Made by a program: the position numbers and the translations under genes. A stretch of DNA of 22,203 nt, taken from Crocinitomicaceae bacterium. Lineage in GTDB: Bacteria; Bacteroidota; Bacteroidia; Flavobacteriales_D; Crocinitomicaceae. The notes beneath the pieces are model-generated. The model was not told where the DNA came from, ran no database searches, and saw only the letters and a program-made list of their open reading frames with translations. This document shows positions 8,137 through 16,371 of the stretch, piece after piece (the first letter of the stretch is position 1; each line of letters opens with the position of its first letter). The DNA lies in contig NZQU01000099.1 of the NCBI GenBank assembly GCA_002696025.1, forward strand, positions 5,702-27,904, read 5' to 3'.

Positions 8137-11100
8137 TTATAATTTATAAGATATTAAGTTCGGCTTATTAGCCGGATTATATCCATTTTCATTCAAAATT
8201 GGAACTTTTTTCTGTCTTTTCTTTCTTTTATTTTTAATCTTTTTATTCCTTTTTGGTCGAAAAATATCTAAAAAAGTTTGAAAAAGCTTAAAATCTTGCC
8301 AATTATCAAACTCTTCCTGATAACTAACACCTGCTCCCTGAGTAAAATCTCCATCTGATTGATTGATTTTATTTCGGTTGGATTCATTAAATGCATTTAT
8401 TCTTAGATTTCCCTTTTGATTAATTAAATACTCAATCATTACATCACCAATTAATGAACTTGTACTTGTTGTTTCTGAAGATGTTGCTCCATTTTTAGAT
8501 GTAGATTGATCTGTCTTCACTCCAAAACTGCCTGAAACAATCAGCCTATTTTCTAAAAAGGATTTTGAAACATCAAACTCCATAACTGAATATTGATTCT
8601 GATTCTCAATTGAATTTTGATTTTGTGAATTAAAATCTCCCGATTCAATATTCAGACTTAATTTATAATCCTTTGAAACTTGGCCTAAAATAGAATTTAT
8701 TTGAGATTCAACAAGATCTATTGCTGCAGATCCAGAAGCTGAAGGTGATTCTTGAAGAGGTTGAAAAGTTCTAAAAATCAACAAAGAAAAAAACTGAAGA
8801 CTTAATTCATTTGGATCTCCTTTCACTCTATTTAGCAACGCTTTACCTAACTCGGATAATTCATTTCCGGGCTTGATGTCAAATTCAATTTTAGGCTTTA
8901 ATAGTGATTCTGATAAATTCAAAAAACAATTTACATTTTTATTAGAAAGTGATTTATCTTCAATTTCAGGAGCTAAATCACCATAATCTGATTTAAAAGA
9001 AAAAGAAGTTATCAAATTAATATCGGCATCATAAGGGTTTCCACTCCAAACAATATTGCTGCCTTTTTGAATATCAAACTTTTGTTTGATTTGTCCCATA
9101 GCAAAATCATATCGACTCCCCTCATTTATATTTAATGCCCCTTCTAAATTAAGCTCATGAACATCGTTCATTTTCATGTTGAGATTTCCCTCTCCATATG
9201 CCACAATCTCATCTCCTGTTTGTTCATTAAAGGTTAATTTAATTTCAGCATCTGGTGTGATTTCAAAATTTAAATCAAGATTAACTGAGCTTAAATCGAT
9301 TTTAGGCTCAATTGTTTCAATACTTTCTCGACTAACAAAAGTTATGAATTCGTTATCAGCATCAATATCTGAGGTTCCATACATTGGGAAATTTATTTTA
9401 GTACCTTTTTCAGTTTTTAAGTCAACTGATATTGTAATCTCAGATTCATCACCTTCAATTTCACAACTTCCTTTTGCATAAGCTTTACCATAATAATAAT
9501 CTCCTTCTTGATAATCGGTATTTAATACTAGAAATTTATTTGTTTTTGAATGAGTTATTGGATTGGTTTCTAAATCAAGGATAACATCATAATTCCAATC
9601 TGCAAAATCATCATGGTAAATAGTTGCTATTAGATTACCAACGTTTCCATCCTCATCTTTTACTGGCATGTTATCGATTATAAAGGCATCTGAAAGAACT
9701 TTTAACTTACCATTAAAATTTAAATCAACGCCAAGCAAAGAAATGTTAGCAGAAGCATCATCAACAAATAAAGTTCCTTTCATTATAGGAGCAATAGGCT
9801 CTCCAGTAACTTTAAGTTTCCCATTTATTTTACCATCGATATTATTGACAACATTTTCATCCATAAATGCATTTGCGATTCCTATTGGCATCTTATTGAA
9901 ATCAAGATTAAAGTCTAAATTGTTTTTCTTTTTTTCAATAAAATATTTACCAGAAAAATCAAAAGTTTTTTGACCTAAATAAAATAAATCACCATCCATT
10001 GCAACACAATTTAATATTGGATCCCAAGCTGCTAAAGTGGTGATGTTTCCAATTTCATGATTATTTAGATACAAACTATCAATAAACAAATTAGAAGTAA
10101 AACGAATAACTCCTTTTGGATCCGATAAAAAAGCAGAACCATTAAGACTCCCCTTCATTCCACTGTTAATTCCAAACATATGATCAATTTCACTTAAATC
10201 GATATTTGACAAGCCAAGGCTTAATCCATCTTTATAATCTCTTGATATTGAACCATTAATTCTTATAAGCTGTTCAGCTCTATTCATTTCAAAACCACTT
10301 ACTTTATAAGTTCCATTCGCCATTAATATATTTGATGAATCAGCAATGATCCATTTTTTTTTATCAATAGAAAAACTTGAGGGGAGAATTGTTAGAGAAA
10401 CAAATTCATTAGATACAATATCGGTTACCCATGAAACATCAGATTGATATTTTGAATTTGGATCCCAAGTTATATTAGAAATTAAATGATTATTAATTCC
10501 TTCAGAATGAAACAACACATTATTGAGTTGAATAGAATCTCGAATAGTAACCGAATTTATATTACATGAAGCATCTATTTCTCCTTTCTTAATACTTTGA
10601 TTGATATTAATATTCGAAAATAATATTCTGTTAAAACGAATCAAGTCAGATTCTGCATTGAGTTTAAAATCAGACTCAATAGAGTTATAATTACCATAAA
10701 TTCTAGAGCCTGAAGCAATAATTAAATCAGGAAAATATTCCTTAAAATGAAGTAAAAAAGAATTGGCATTTCTAACAGATAAATTGTATTTAAAATCATT
10801 TTTATTATTCAATGATAAGTTGGTTTTAATAGTGTTTTTAGTTCTTGGAACAATTGAGATTAGCTTATTTGAAAACTCATCCACAATATTGTGTAAATCA
10901 ATTTTGCCCTCTAAATGAAAGTCAAATAATGAACAGCTTAAATCAAATACATCTTTTTCCTTTGAGCGAACAACATCAAAATCAAACTCCGGGATTTCAA
11001 ATTCAGCAAATTTTGAATTTACAAGTGAAATATTTCCTTCTAAATTATTAACATCATTACCGTACAAATCCATTTTAATAGTTGTATTAAAAATATCAGA

Positions 11101-12759
11101 GGAATCAAGAAATGCGAATTCTGATTGCAAAATGTCTTGAGTTGCTTTGTTTAAAGTTGCCTCACATTGATAATGTCCAATTCCTTTAAAATCAAAAGAG
11201 CCATTGTAAGATAAAATCAAGTTGTCATCATTGATGTCAATTTTACATTTTAATTCATTATTGATAAAAGTCCCTTTAGAGATATTGATATTTGAATAAG
11301 AATAATTGTTGAAGTCAAATTGGCTTAGATCTCCATTTATATTTGATAATGAAAAGTTTCCACTTAATGGAATAAAAGCATTTAAACCAATGTTACCACT
11401 TACTAGATCTAAACTTCGTTGATTTAGAAGTTTTCCAAGCCTAAAAGATTTGAATTGAATTGAATGATTAACAGAATTGTTTGTAAACAAATAAGCTTCA
11501 GCAATTGAATCCCATTTAAAACCCAGCTTATCAACACTAAGAGAACCCAATATTGTGTTAATTGTATCAACAGATATATTAAAATCATTGAGCCCGCCCT
11601 TAAGCTTTGTATCAATTAACTCTACATATGCTAACTCTGTTATTTTTGGATCTAAATTTAAAAATCCAGATGAAGAATTGATAGGGAGTTTTATTTTAGC
11701 TAAATCATCAAAATCAAGAAATAAATAATCTATATCTTGAGTAATGTTTGACTTTGTAATATTTTTTAATTCAGGCAGCTTAAAAGAACCTTTTAAAGAT
11801 GTTTTTTTTCCTATAGAAATAGAAAAATCATCTAAATTCATTTGATTGACTGTATTTTTGACCAACCCTTCTAATGTCACAATTTCATTCATTCCCTCAA
11901 GATCTGGAACAAAGTATGATAAATCATTAAAAGAGACTTGAGAAGGACTCATTTGAACATCAAGGTTTACAAGATTTTCAAAATCAGAAAGCTCTGATAA
12001 ATTATTTACATTAAAATTTGCTTTGGAAAAAACAATCCTAGAATCTTTGGTATTGATACATGTGTTTTTTAACTGAATGCCCCGTTCAGATAAAAAAAAA
12101 TCAGATTTAACTTTGTTAATTTTAAAGCCAGATTGATCTTTGGCCGTTAAATATTGTAAAGAACATGCAAACTGATCAGGATTTATCTTAATGTTTTTAA
12201 TGTTTGCAGAAATATCTTCAAAAAGCAAATGATAAAAATCCAATTGCTTTAATTCTTTTTCTTTATTAGAGTCGTTGTAATAGAACTTTATATTATTTAG
12301 TTTCAGATCAGACAATGAAAAGTCAAATTTTGATGGTTCTTTTTTTAGATCATCACTTTTAAAATAATCCTGAATAAAATCGAAATTAAAAATGCCATCT
12401 TTTTTTGTAATGTTTACAAATCCGTCATTTAATGAAATCGATTCTAAATTGATTTTTTGTTTGATTACATCTAATGTATTCCATTTAACCTTAATTGTAC
12501 TCATAGAAATCAATGTATCTTTTGTTTGATCTTTGATTAGCAAACCATCAATCGCAAGTCTATCAAAGAATATAACATCAACTTTATCAACTTTAACTGT
12601 TGTTTTTAGTTCGTTTGAAAGGTATTGAGTTACTTGATTGGCGATATATGTTTGAACAAAAGATGAGCGGACAACAAAAAGAAAAATAATAAGAAAAGCC
12701 AAAAGACATTCAAGCACAATTCCTAGAGATTGACCAACAATTTTCAATACTTTTGACAT
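8137..12759 (-). CDS. tamB: TamB-like translocation/assembly module protein (AsmA-like, DUF490)
   Basis: Very large envelope protein (1540 aa from the preferred start). A single N-terminal membrane anchor (about 8-35, LECLLAFLIIFLFVV) is followed by more than 1300 residues of repetitive beta-rich sequence and a C-terminal TamB/DUF490 domain (about 1250-1480). TamB-type proteins span the periplasm as a hydrophobic-groove beta-rod and serve outer-membrane assembly or lipid transfer. The frame stays open upstream to 12873, but that would overlap tsaD by about 90 bases with residues that are antisense to tsaD's conserved N-terminus; the ATG at 12759 puts the anchor at the very N-terminus. A lysine/arginine-rich patch follows the C-terminal domain. 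No tamA-like gene is in the window. It heads the tamB-accC-rsgA-dtd operon. Confidence 0.88.
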   Translation of the reverse strand: MSKVLKIVGQSLGIVLECLLAFLIIFLFVVRSSFVQTYIANQVTQYLSNELKTTVKVDKVDVIFFDRLAIDGLLIKDQTKDTLISMSTIKVKWNTLDVIKQKINLESISLNDGFVNITKKDGIFNFDFIQDYFKSDDLKKEPSKFDFSLSDLKLNNIKFYYNDSNKEKELKQLDFYHLLFEDISANIKNIKINPDQFACSLQYLTAKDQSGFKINKVKSDFFLSERGIQLKNTCINTKDSRIVFSKANFNVNNLSELSDFENLVNLDVQMSPSQVSFNDLSYFVPDLEGMNEIVTLEGLVKNTVNQMNLDDFSISIGKKTSLKGSFKLPELKNITKSNITQDIDYLFLDFDDLAKIKLPINSSSGFLNLDPKITELAYVELIDTKLKGGLNDFNISVDTINTILGSLSVDKLGFKWDSIAEAYLFTNNSVNHSIQFKSFRLGKLLNQRSLDLVSGNIGLNAFIPLSGNFSLSNINGDLSQFDFNNYSYSNINISKGTFINNELKCKIDINDDNLILSYNGSFDFKGIGHYQCEATLNKATQDILQSEFAFLDSSDIFNTTIKMDLYGNDVNNLEGNISLVNSKFAEFEIPEFDFDVVRSKEKDVFDLSCSLFDFHLEGKIDLHNIVDEFSNKLISIVPRTKNTIKTNLSLNNKNDFKYNLSVRNANSFLLHFKEYFPDLIIASGSRIYGNYNSIESDFKLNAESDLIRFNRILFSNININQSIKKGEIDASCNINSVTIRDSIQLNNVLFHSEGINNHLISNITWDPNSKYQSDVSWVTDIVSNEFVSLTILPSSFSIDKKKWIIADSSNILMANGTYKVSGFEMNRAEQLIRINGSISRDYKDGLSLGLSNIDLSEIDHMFGINSGMKGSLNGSAFLSDPKGVIRFTSNLFIDSLYLNNHEIGNITTLAAWDPILNCVAMDGDLFYLGQKTFDFSGKYFIEKKKNNLDFNLDFNKMPIGIANAFMDENVVNNIDGKINGKLKVTGEPIAPIMKGTLFVDDASANISLLGVDLNFNGKLKVLSDAFIIDNMPVKDEDGNVGNLIATIYHDDFADWNYDVILDLETNPITHSKTNKFLVLNTDYQEGDYYYGKAYAKGSCEIEGDESEITISVDLKTEKGTKINFPMYGTSDIDADNEFITFVSRESIETIEPKIDLSSVNLDLNFEITPDAEIKLTFNEQTGDEIVAYGEGNLNMKMNDVHELNLEGALNINEGSRYDFAMGQIKQKFDIQKGSNIVWSGNPYDADINLITSFSFKSDYGDLAPEIEDKSLSNKNVNCFLNLSESLLKPKIEFDIKPGNELSELGKALLNRVKGDPNELSLQFFSLLIFRTFQPLQESPSASGSAAIDLVESQINSILGQVSKDYKLSLNIESGDFNSQNQNSIENQNQYSVMEFDVSKSFLENRLIVSGSFGVKTDQSTSKNGATSSETTSTSSLIGDVMIEYLINQKGNLRINAFNESNRNKINQSDGDFTQGAGVSYQEEFDNWQDFKLFQTFLDIFRPKRNKKIKNKRKKRQKKVPILNENGYNPANKPNLISYKL
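12748..12755 (+). promoter_or_regulatory. Putative -7 box for tsaD
   Basis: TACTTTTG on the plus strand fits TAnnTTTG exactly and ends 26 bases before the TTG start of tsaD. It lies inside the first codons of tamB on the other strand. The nearest upstream TTG (12730-12732) is closer than the usual -33 spacing, so support is only from the -7 box and its position. Confidence 0.4.
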
Positions 12760-12766
12760 ACCAAAA

Positions 12767-12774
12767 CAAAAATA
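12767..12774 (-). promoter_or_regulatory. Putative -7 box for the tamB operon
   Basis: TATTTTTG on the minus strand fits TAnnTTTG exactly, ending 7 bases before the tamB ATG at 12759. The transcript would be nearly leaderless if this box is used. No convincing -33 TTTG is seen. In AT-rich DNA such a match can arise by chance. Confidence 0.35.
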
Positions 12775-12781
12775 CTCAATA

Positions 12782-13798
12782 TTGGCTGAAGAAAACATTA
12801 TAATTTTAGGAATTGAATCATCTTGCGATGATACATCTGTTGCTGTATCATTAAATTCAAAAATTTTAAGCAATGTAGTTTCTAGTCAAGTTATTCATTC
12901 TAATTATGGTGGTGTTGTTCCTGAACTAGCTAGTAGAGCACACGAAAAGAACATTATTCCTGTAGTTGATAGAGCCATAAAAGAATCTGGCATTGAGCTC
13001 AAAGATCTAGATGCAATTGCATTTACAAGAGGTCCAGGTCTTCTAGGATCGCTTCTTGTAGGCACCTCATTTGCAAAATCTTTAGGTCTTGCATTAAACA
13101 AACCAATTATAGACGTTCATCACATGAAAGCTCATATACTTGCTCATTTTATTGAACAAGAAAACAAGCAAATGCCTACATTTCCATTTTTATGCTTAAC
13201 TGTTTCTGGTGGCCACACACAAATTGTCCTTATTAAAGATCATCTTGATATGGAAATTATTGGAAGTACTATTGATGATGCAGCAGGTGAAGCATTTGAT
13301 AAAGGCGCAAAGATTTTAGGCTTAAATTATCCTGGGGGTCCATTGATTGATAAAATGTCTAAAAATGGCAACCCTGATAAATATAAGTTTGCCAAACCTA
13401 AAGTAAAAGGATATGACTTTAGTTTCAGTGGACTCAAAACTTCTTTTTTATATTTTATTCAAAAACAAACAAAAGAAAATCCCGATTTTATTAAGCAAGA
13501 AATAAATCATTTATGTGCTGGATTACAAAAAACCATTGTTGATATCTTAATTGATAGACTTTGTGAAGTGTCAAAAGATTTAGGAATTAAAAAGATAGCA
13601 ATTGCAGGGGGTGTTTCAGCAAATTCTGGATTACGAAATGCCTTAAAAAAACTTGAGGAAATTGATGGTTTCGACATCTATATACCTGACTTTCAGTATT
13701 GTACTGATAATGCTGGAATGATCTGTATTACGGCATATTACCAATATAAAGCCGGACTGTTTGCAAATCAAAACACAGTTTGCTCAGCAAGAATATAG
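12782..13798 (+). CDS. tsaD: tRNA N6-threonylcarbamoyladenosine transferase subunit TsaD
   Basis: Catalytic subunit (338 aa) that transfers threonylcarbamoyl to A37 of ANN-reading tRNAs; universal and essential in most bacteria. Motifs: ILGIESSCDDTSVAV at the N-terminus, PELASRAH (47-54), metal-binding HMKAH (His114, His118), SGGHTQ (142-147), GEAFDKGAK (169-177), and C-terminal AGGVSANSGLR and YCTDNAGMI. The start codon is TTG at 12782: no in-frame ATG lies nearby upstream and the conserved N-terminus begins a few residues later, matching family starts. The gene diverges from tamB with 22 bp between start codons. tsaB and tsaE are not in the window. Confidence 0.95.
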   Translation: MAEENIIILGIESSCDDTSVAVSLNSKILSNVVSSQVIHSNYGGVVPELASRAHEKNIIPVVDRAIKESGIELKDLDAIAFTRGPGLLGSLLVGTSFAKSLGLALNKPIIDVHHMKAHILAHFIEQENKQMPTFPFLCLTVSGGHTQIVLIKDHLDMEIIGSTIDDAAGEAFDKGAKILGLNYPGGPLIDKMSKNGNPDKYKFAKPKVKGYDFSFSGLKTSFLYFIQKQTKENPDFIKQEINHLCAGLQKTIVDILIDRLCEVSKDLGIKKIAIAGGVSANSGLRNALKKLEEIDGFDIYIPDFQYCTDNAGMICITAYYQYKAGLFANQNTVCSARI

Positions 13799-13821
13799 CG
13801 TGTTTTTTTATCAACAAAATA

Positions 13822-13851
13822 TTGCATAACTCAATTTTATTCCTATATTTA
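13822..13851 (+). promoter_or_regulatory. Possible promoter of the 89-residue gene
   Basis: TTG (13822-13824), a 19-base spacer, then TATATTTA (13844-13851) resembles the Bacteroidota TTTG / TAnnTTTG arrangement with one mismatch in the -7 box, 21 bases before the ATG at 13873. Weak, position-supported call. Confidence 0.3.
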
Positions 13852-13872
13852 AGTAACAAATAAAGCTAAACT

Positions 13873-14142
13873 ATGCAATTTAAATTAGTACAAAAAGAAG
13901 TAATTCCAAAACTACAATTCACAAGCAAAATACCAATCAAACAACATCCAGACTTACTTAAACAAATAAAAAAAGCTACCGTACTTGGCAATTCTCACAG
14001 AAGAAAAGTTGGTATCTTTTTTCATGATGATGATGGCTTAAAAAAAGTTGAAACTACCATTTGGGCTTCTGGCAAAAAATTTATTTGCTTAAAAGGTGGA
14101 GTTTGGGTTCCAATTGAAAGATTAACCGAAGTTCGATTTTAG
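13873..14142 (+). CDS. Small conserved cytosolic protein of unknown function
   Basis: An 89-residue hydrophilic, lysine-rich protein without signal peptide, membrane segment or cysteine motif (its only Cys is in FICLKGG). It has a helical middle (PDLLKQIKKATVLGNSHRRK) followed by a strand-rich half (KVGIFFHDDDGLKKVETTIWASGKKFICLKGG, then VWVPIERLTEVRF), a pattern reminiscent of small PH-like or SH3-like beta folds. I recall similar short proteins in other Flavobacteriia, but no function is known to me. The ORF is convincing because it fills the gap between tsaD and dsbD, has its own plausible promoter and is compositionally like a real protein. Confidence 0.7.
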   Translation: MQFKLVQKEVIPKLQFTSKIPIKQHPDLLKQIKKATVLGNSHRRKVGIFFHDDDGLKKVETTIWASGKKFICLKGGVWVPIERLTEVRF

Positions 14143-14187
14143 TAAAATAGAAGTTCTCCAAAATTATACGTTACTTTAAATTAAAAA

Positions 14188-14205
14188 CACGTCAATATTG
14201 ACGTG
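14188..14205. promoter_or_regulatory. Perfect 18-bp palindrome upstream of dsbD (operator or hairpin)
   Basis: CACGTCAATATTGACGTG is a perfect inverted repeat. It could fold as a 7-bp stem with an ATAT loop, but the downstream plus strand (AATGATTTTGC) is a poor T-tract, so a terminator for the preceding small gene is doubtful. It ends 18 bases before the putative dsbD -7 box and its TTG could overlap the -33 element, a layout typical of a dimeric-regulator operator. Function is inferred from position. Confidence 0.5.
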
Positions 14206-14223
14206 AATGATTTTGCTTATTAT

Positions 14224-14231
14224 TATATTTG
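14224..14231 (+). promoter_or_regulatory. Putative -7 box of the dsbD promoter
   Basis: TATATTTG is an exact TAnnTTTG match ending 30 bases before the ATG of dsbD at 14262. A TTG within the upstream palindrome (14198-14200), 23 bases away, is a possible -33 element at the long end of the usual spacing. Confidence 0.5.
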
Positions 14232-14261
14232 GACTCTAAATTATTTTGCAATTCAAAAACT

Positions 14262-16340
14262 ATGAAAAAACTCATTAATCTTTTATGCTTATTTAGCATT
14301 CTATTATTTTCATTACAATTAAATTCTCAAATTGAATATCCTGAAGATAAGGTAAGTTGGAAATTTAGTGTTGATCAAGATGGTGAAGATGCTACCATAA
14401 TTGCTCAAATAACAATGGTCAAACATTGGCATATATATGCTGCTAATCTTCCTGATGGTGCCTTTACTATTCCCACGACTATTACTTTACCATCATCAAA
14501 AAATTATTCAATTAAAGGAAAAGTAATAGAGCCAAAACCAATTTTTGTTCATGATAAAGAAGCTGATGAAGATCTTTATTACCATTCAAACAAAATTGTA
14601 ATGAAGCGTAAAATTAAAGTAAAATCAAAAAAAGATTTTGTTTTAAAAGGAATTTTTGGATTTCAAACCTGTGATGACTCACATTGTTTACCACCCTACG
14701 AAACTGATTTCACTCTTAACATTAAAGGAGTATCATCAGGTGATGAGGATGAGGATGAGGAAGAAGAAGAGGACATTATCGAAGATACTGTTTCATCAAT
14801 TATAGCTGATGAGCCTGAAGCTAATGAAGAAAGCAAGAATAGTGAAGAAAAAACAGTTGATAATACTAAAGAAAAGAAAAAAGAAAATAAAGAAGATCAA
14901 TCAATGTGGGGAGTGTTTTTATTGGCTTTTGGAAGTGGGTTTCTTGCACTAATCATGCCTTGTGTTTTCCCTATGATTCCTATGACAGTTAGTTTCTTTA
15001 CTAGAGATAAACAATCAAAAGCTAAAGGAATTAAAAATGCTTTGTTATACGGAGCTTCTATTGTATTGATACATTTATTATTAGGAGCTATTGTTGTTGT
15101 CACCGGTGCAGGAGAATTACTAAACCAACTCTCTACTGATGTCTACTTTAATATTTTCTTTTTCTTGATGCTTTTCATATTTGGTCTATCATTTCTTGGT
15201 GCATTTGAGATACAATTACCATCTAAATGGGTCAACTCTGCAGATGCCAAGGCAGATAAAGGAGGAGTCGTCGGGATTTTCTTTATGGCGCTTGTTTTAT
15301 CATTAGCTTCATTTTCATGTACAGGTCCTATACTAGGTAGTTTGCTCGGCGGCTTATCAGCTTACGGGGGATCAACAGCTTTAATGATCGGGATGTTTGG
15401 CTTTGGACTTGCTCTTGCGCTTCCTTTTATGCTATTTGCAATTTTCCCAACTTGGTTAAATTCCATGCCTTCTTCTGGAGGTTGGTTAAATGTTGTAAAG
15501 GTATTTTTAGGTTTTCTTGAAATTGCATTTGCTTTTAAATTTTTATCGACAGCAGATACAACGATGCAATGGCACCTTCTTGAAAGAGAAATATTTATTT
15601 CAATTTGGATCGCTGTATTTGGTGCATTGACATTATACTTATTTGGTAAAATAAGACTCCCTCATGACAGTCCTGTTGATAAACTATCTGTTGGCCGTTC
15701 AATGATGGCTACTTTTGTATTGGCTTTTACAATCTATTTAATACCTGGATTATGGGGCGCTCCTCTTAAATTAGTGAATGCGTTTTTACCACCTGATTTC
15801 TACGCAGAAGCTCCAGGTGGATTTATGAAAGGGAATAGCGGTCATAGCAACAACACCATAGATGCTGAACATGTTGATGGTATGCACGAAGGTCCTCAAG
15901 GAATTATGGCATTTAAAGATTACGATAAAGCCAAGGCTTATGCTCAAAAAGTCAACAAACCACTCTTTGTTGATTTTACAGGTTGGGGCTGTGTAAATTG
16001 CCGTAAAATGGAGCAATCAGTTTGGGGTGAACCTGGAATAATTGAACACTTAACAAATGACGTAGTTATTGTATCACTCTATGTTGATGAGCGGACTGGC
16101 CTTCCTAAGAATGAACAAAAAACAGTTAATTTAGATGGTCGTGATATTGATGTTGTTACCATTGGAAATAAATGGACTGTTAAACAAATGAGTGAATACA
16201 AGACCAGCTCACAACCATACTATGTTATGCAAACACCCGATGGAAAAGATTTATCTAACGGTTCTGCAGATTATCAAAATCACAGCAATCCAAATAAATT
16301 TAAAGCTTGGCTTGAAGAAGGTTTAAATGAGTTAAAATAA
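14262..16340 (+). CDS. dsbD: Thiol:disulfide interchange protein DsbD
   Basis: Inner-membrane reductant transporter (692 aa) that passes electrons from cytosolic thioredoxin to envelope proteins. Order: signal peptide (1-22), N-terminal DsbD alpha-like domain (about 28-155) with the cysteine pair in CDDSHC (Cys137, Cys142), a highly charged linker (160-213), a polytopic beta domain with its two redox cysteines in MPCVFPMIP (Cys234) and FSCTGP (Cys353), and a C-terminal thioredoxin domain with GWGCVNC (Cys577, Cys580). All six redox cysteines are present. The preferred start is ATG 14262; an in-frame TTG at 14229 would put 11 extra polar residues before the signal peptide and sits inside the promoter box. 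It is followed 31 bp later by a duplicate of its own thioredoxin domain. Confidence 0.94.
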   Translation: MKKLINLLCLFSILLFSLQLNSQIEYPEDKVSWKFSVDQDGEDATIIAQITMVKHWHIYAANLPDGAFTIPTTITLPSSKNYSIKGKVIEPKPIFVHDKEADEDLYYHSNKIVMKRKIKVKSKKDFVLKGIFGFQTCDDSHCLPPYETDFTLNIKGVSSGDEDEDEEEEEDIIEDTVSSIIADEPEANEESKNSEEKTVDNTKEKKKENKEDQSMWGVFLLAFGSGFLALIMPCVFPMIPMTVSFFTRDKQSKAKGIKNALLYGASIVLIHLLLGAIVVVTGAGELLNQLSTDVYFNIFFFLMLFIFGLSFLGAFEIQLPSKWVNSADAKADKGGVVGIFFMALVLSLASFSCTGPILGSLLGGLSAYGGSTALMIGMFGFGLALALPFMLFAIFPTWLNSMPSSGGWLNVVKVFLGFLEIAFAFKFLSTADTTMQWHLLEREIFISIWIAVFGALTLYLFGKIRLPHDSPVDKLSVGRSMMATFVLAFTIYLIPGLWGAPLKLVNAFLPPDFYAEAPGGFMKGNSGHSNNTIDAEHVDGMHEGPQGIMAFKDYDKAKAYAQKVNKPLFVDFTGWGCVNCRKMEQSVWGEPGIIEHLTNDVVIVSLYVDERTGLPKNEQKTVNLDGRDIDVVTIGNKWTVKQMSEYKTSSQPYYVMQTPDGKDLSNGSADYQNHSNPNKFKAWLEEGLNELK
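14742..14771 (+). repeat. GATGAG/GAAGAA simple repeat in dsbD linker
   Basis: Three GATGAG units then a GAAGAAGAAGAG run encode the acidic core of the DsbD linker (residues 161-170, alternating Asp/Glu then Glu). Units are multiples of three, so slippage would change linker length without breaking the frame. Confidence 0.7.
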
Positions 16341-16371
16341 TCTCTTTATTATTTAAATCAGCACTACAGTA

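Noticed and set aside
9176..9973. Two plus-strand open frames of 101 codons inside tamB (9176-9481 and 9668-9973)
   Set aside because: They are antisense to continuous beta-rich TamB coding sequence, have low-complexity composition and no recognisable motif or start signal.
12760..12873. Upstream extension of the tamB reading frame to 12873
   Set aside because: It overlaps the conserved tsaD N-terminus in antisense, adds residues with no TamB character, and pushes the membrane anchor away from the N-terminus. ATG 12759 is preferred.
13770..13812. Possible terminator at the end of tsaD (TTGC TCA GCAA followed later by a T-run)
   Set aside because: The stem is only four pairs within the coding region and is about 20 bases away from the T-run, so the parts do not form one terminator.
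14229..14261. TTG start for dsbD at 14229
   Set aside because: The TTG is part of an exact TAnnTTTG promoter box and would put eleven extra residues before a normal signal peptide that starts at ATG 14262.
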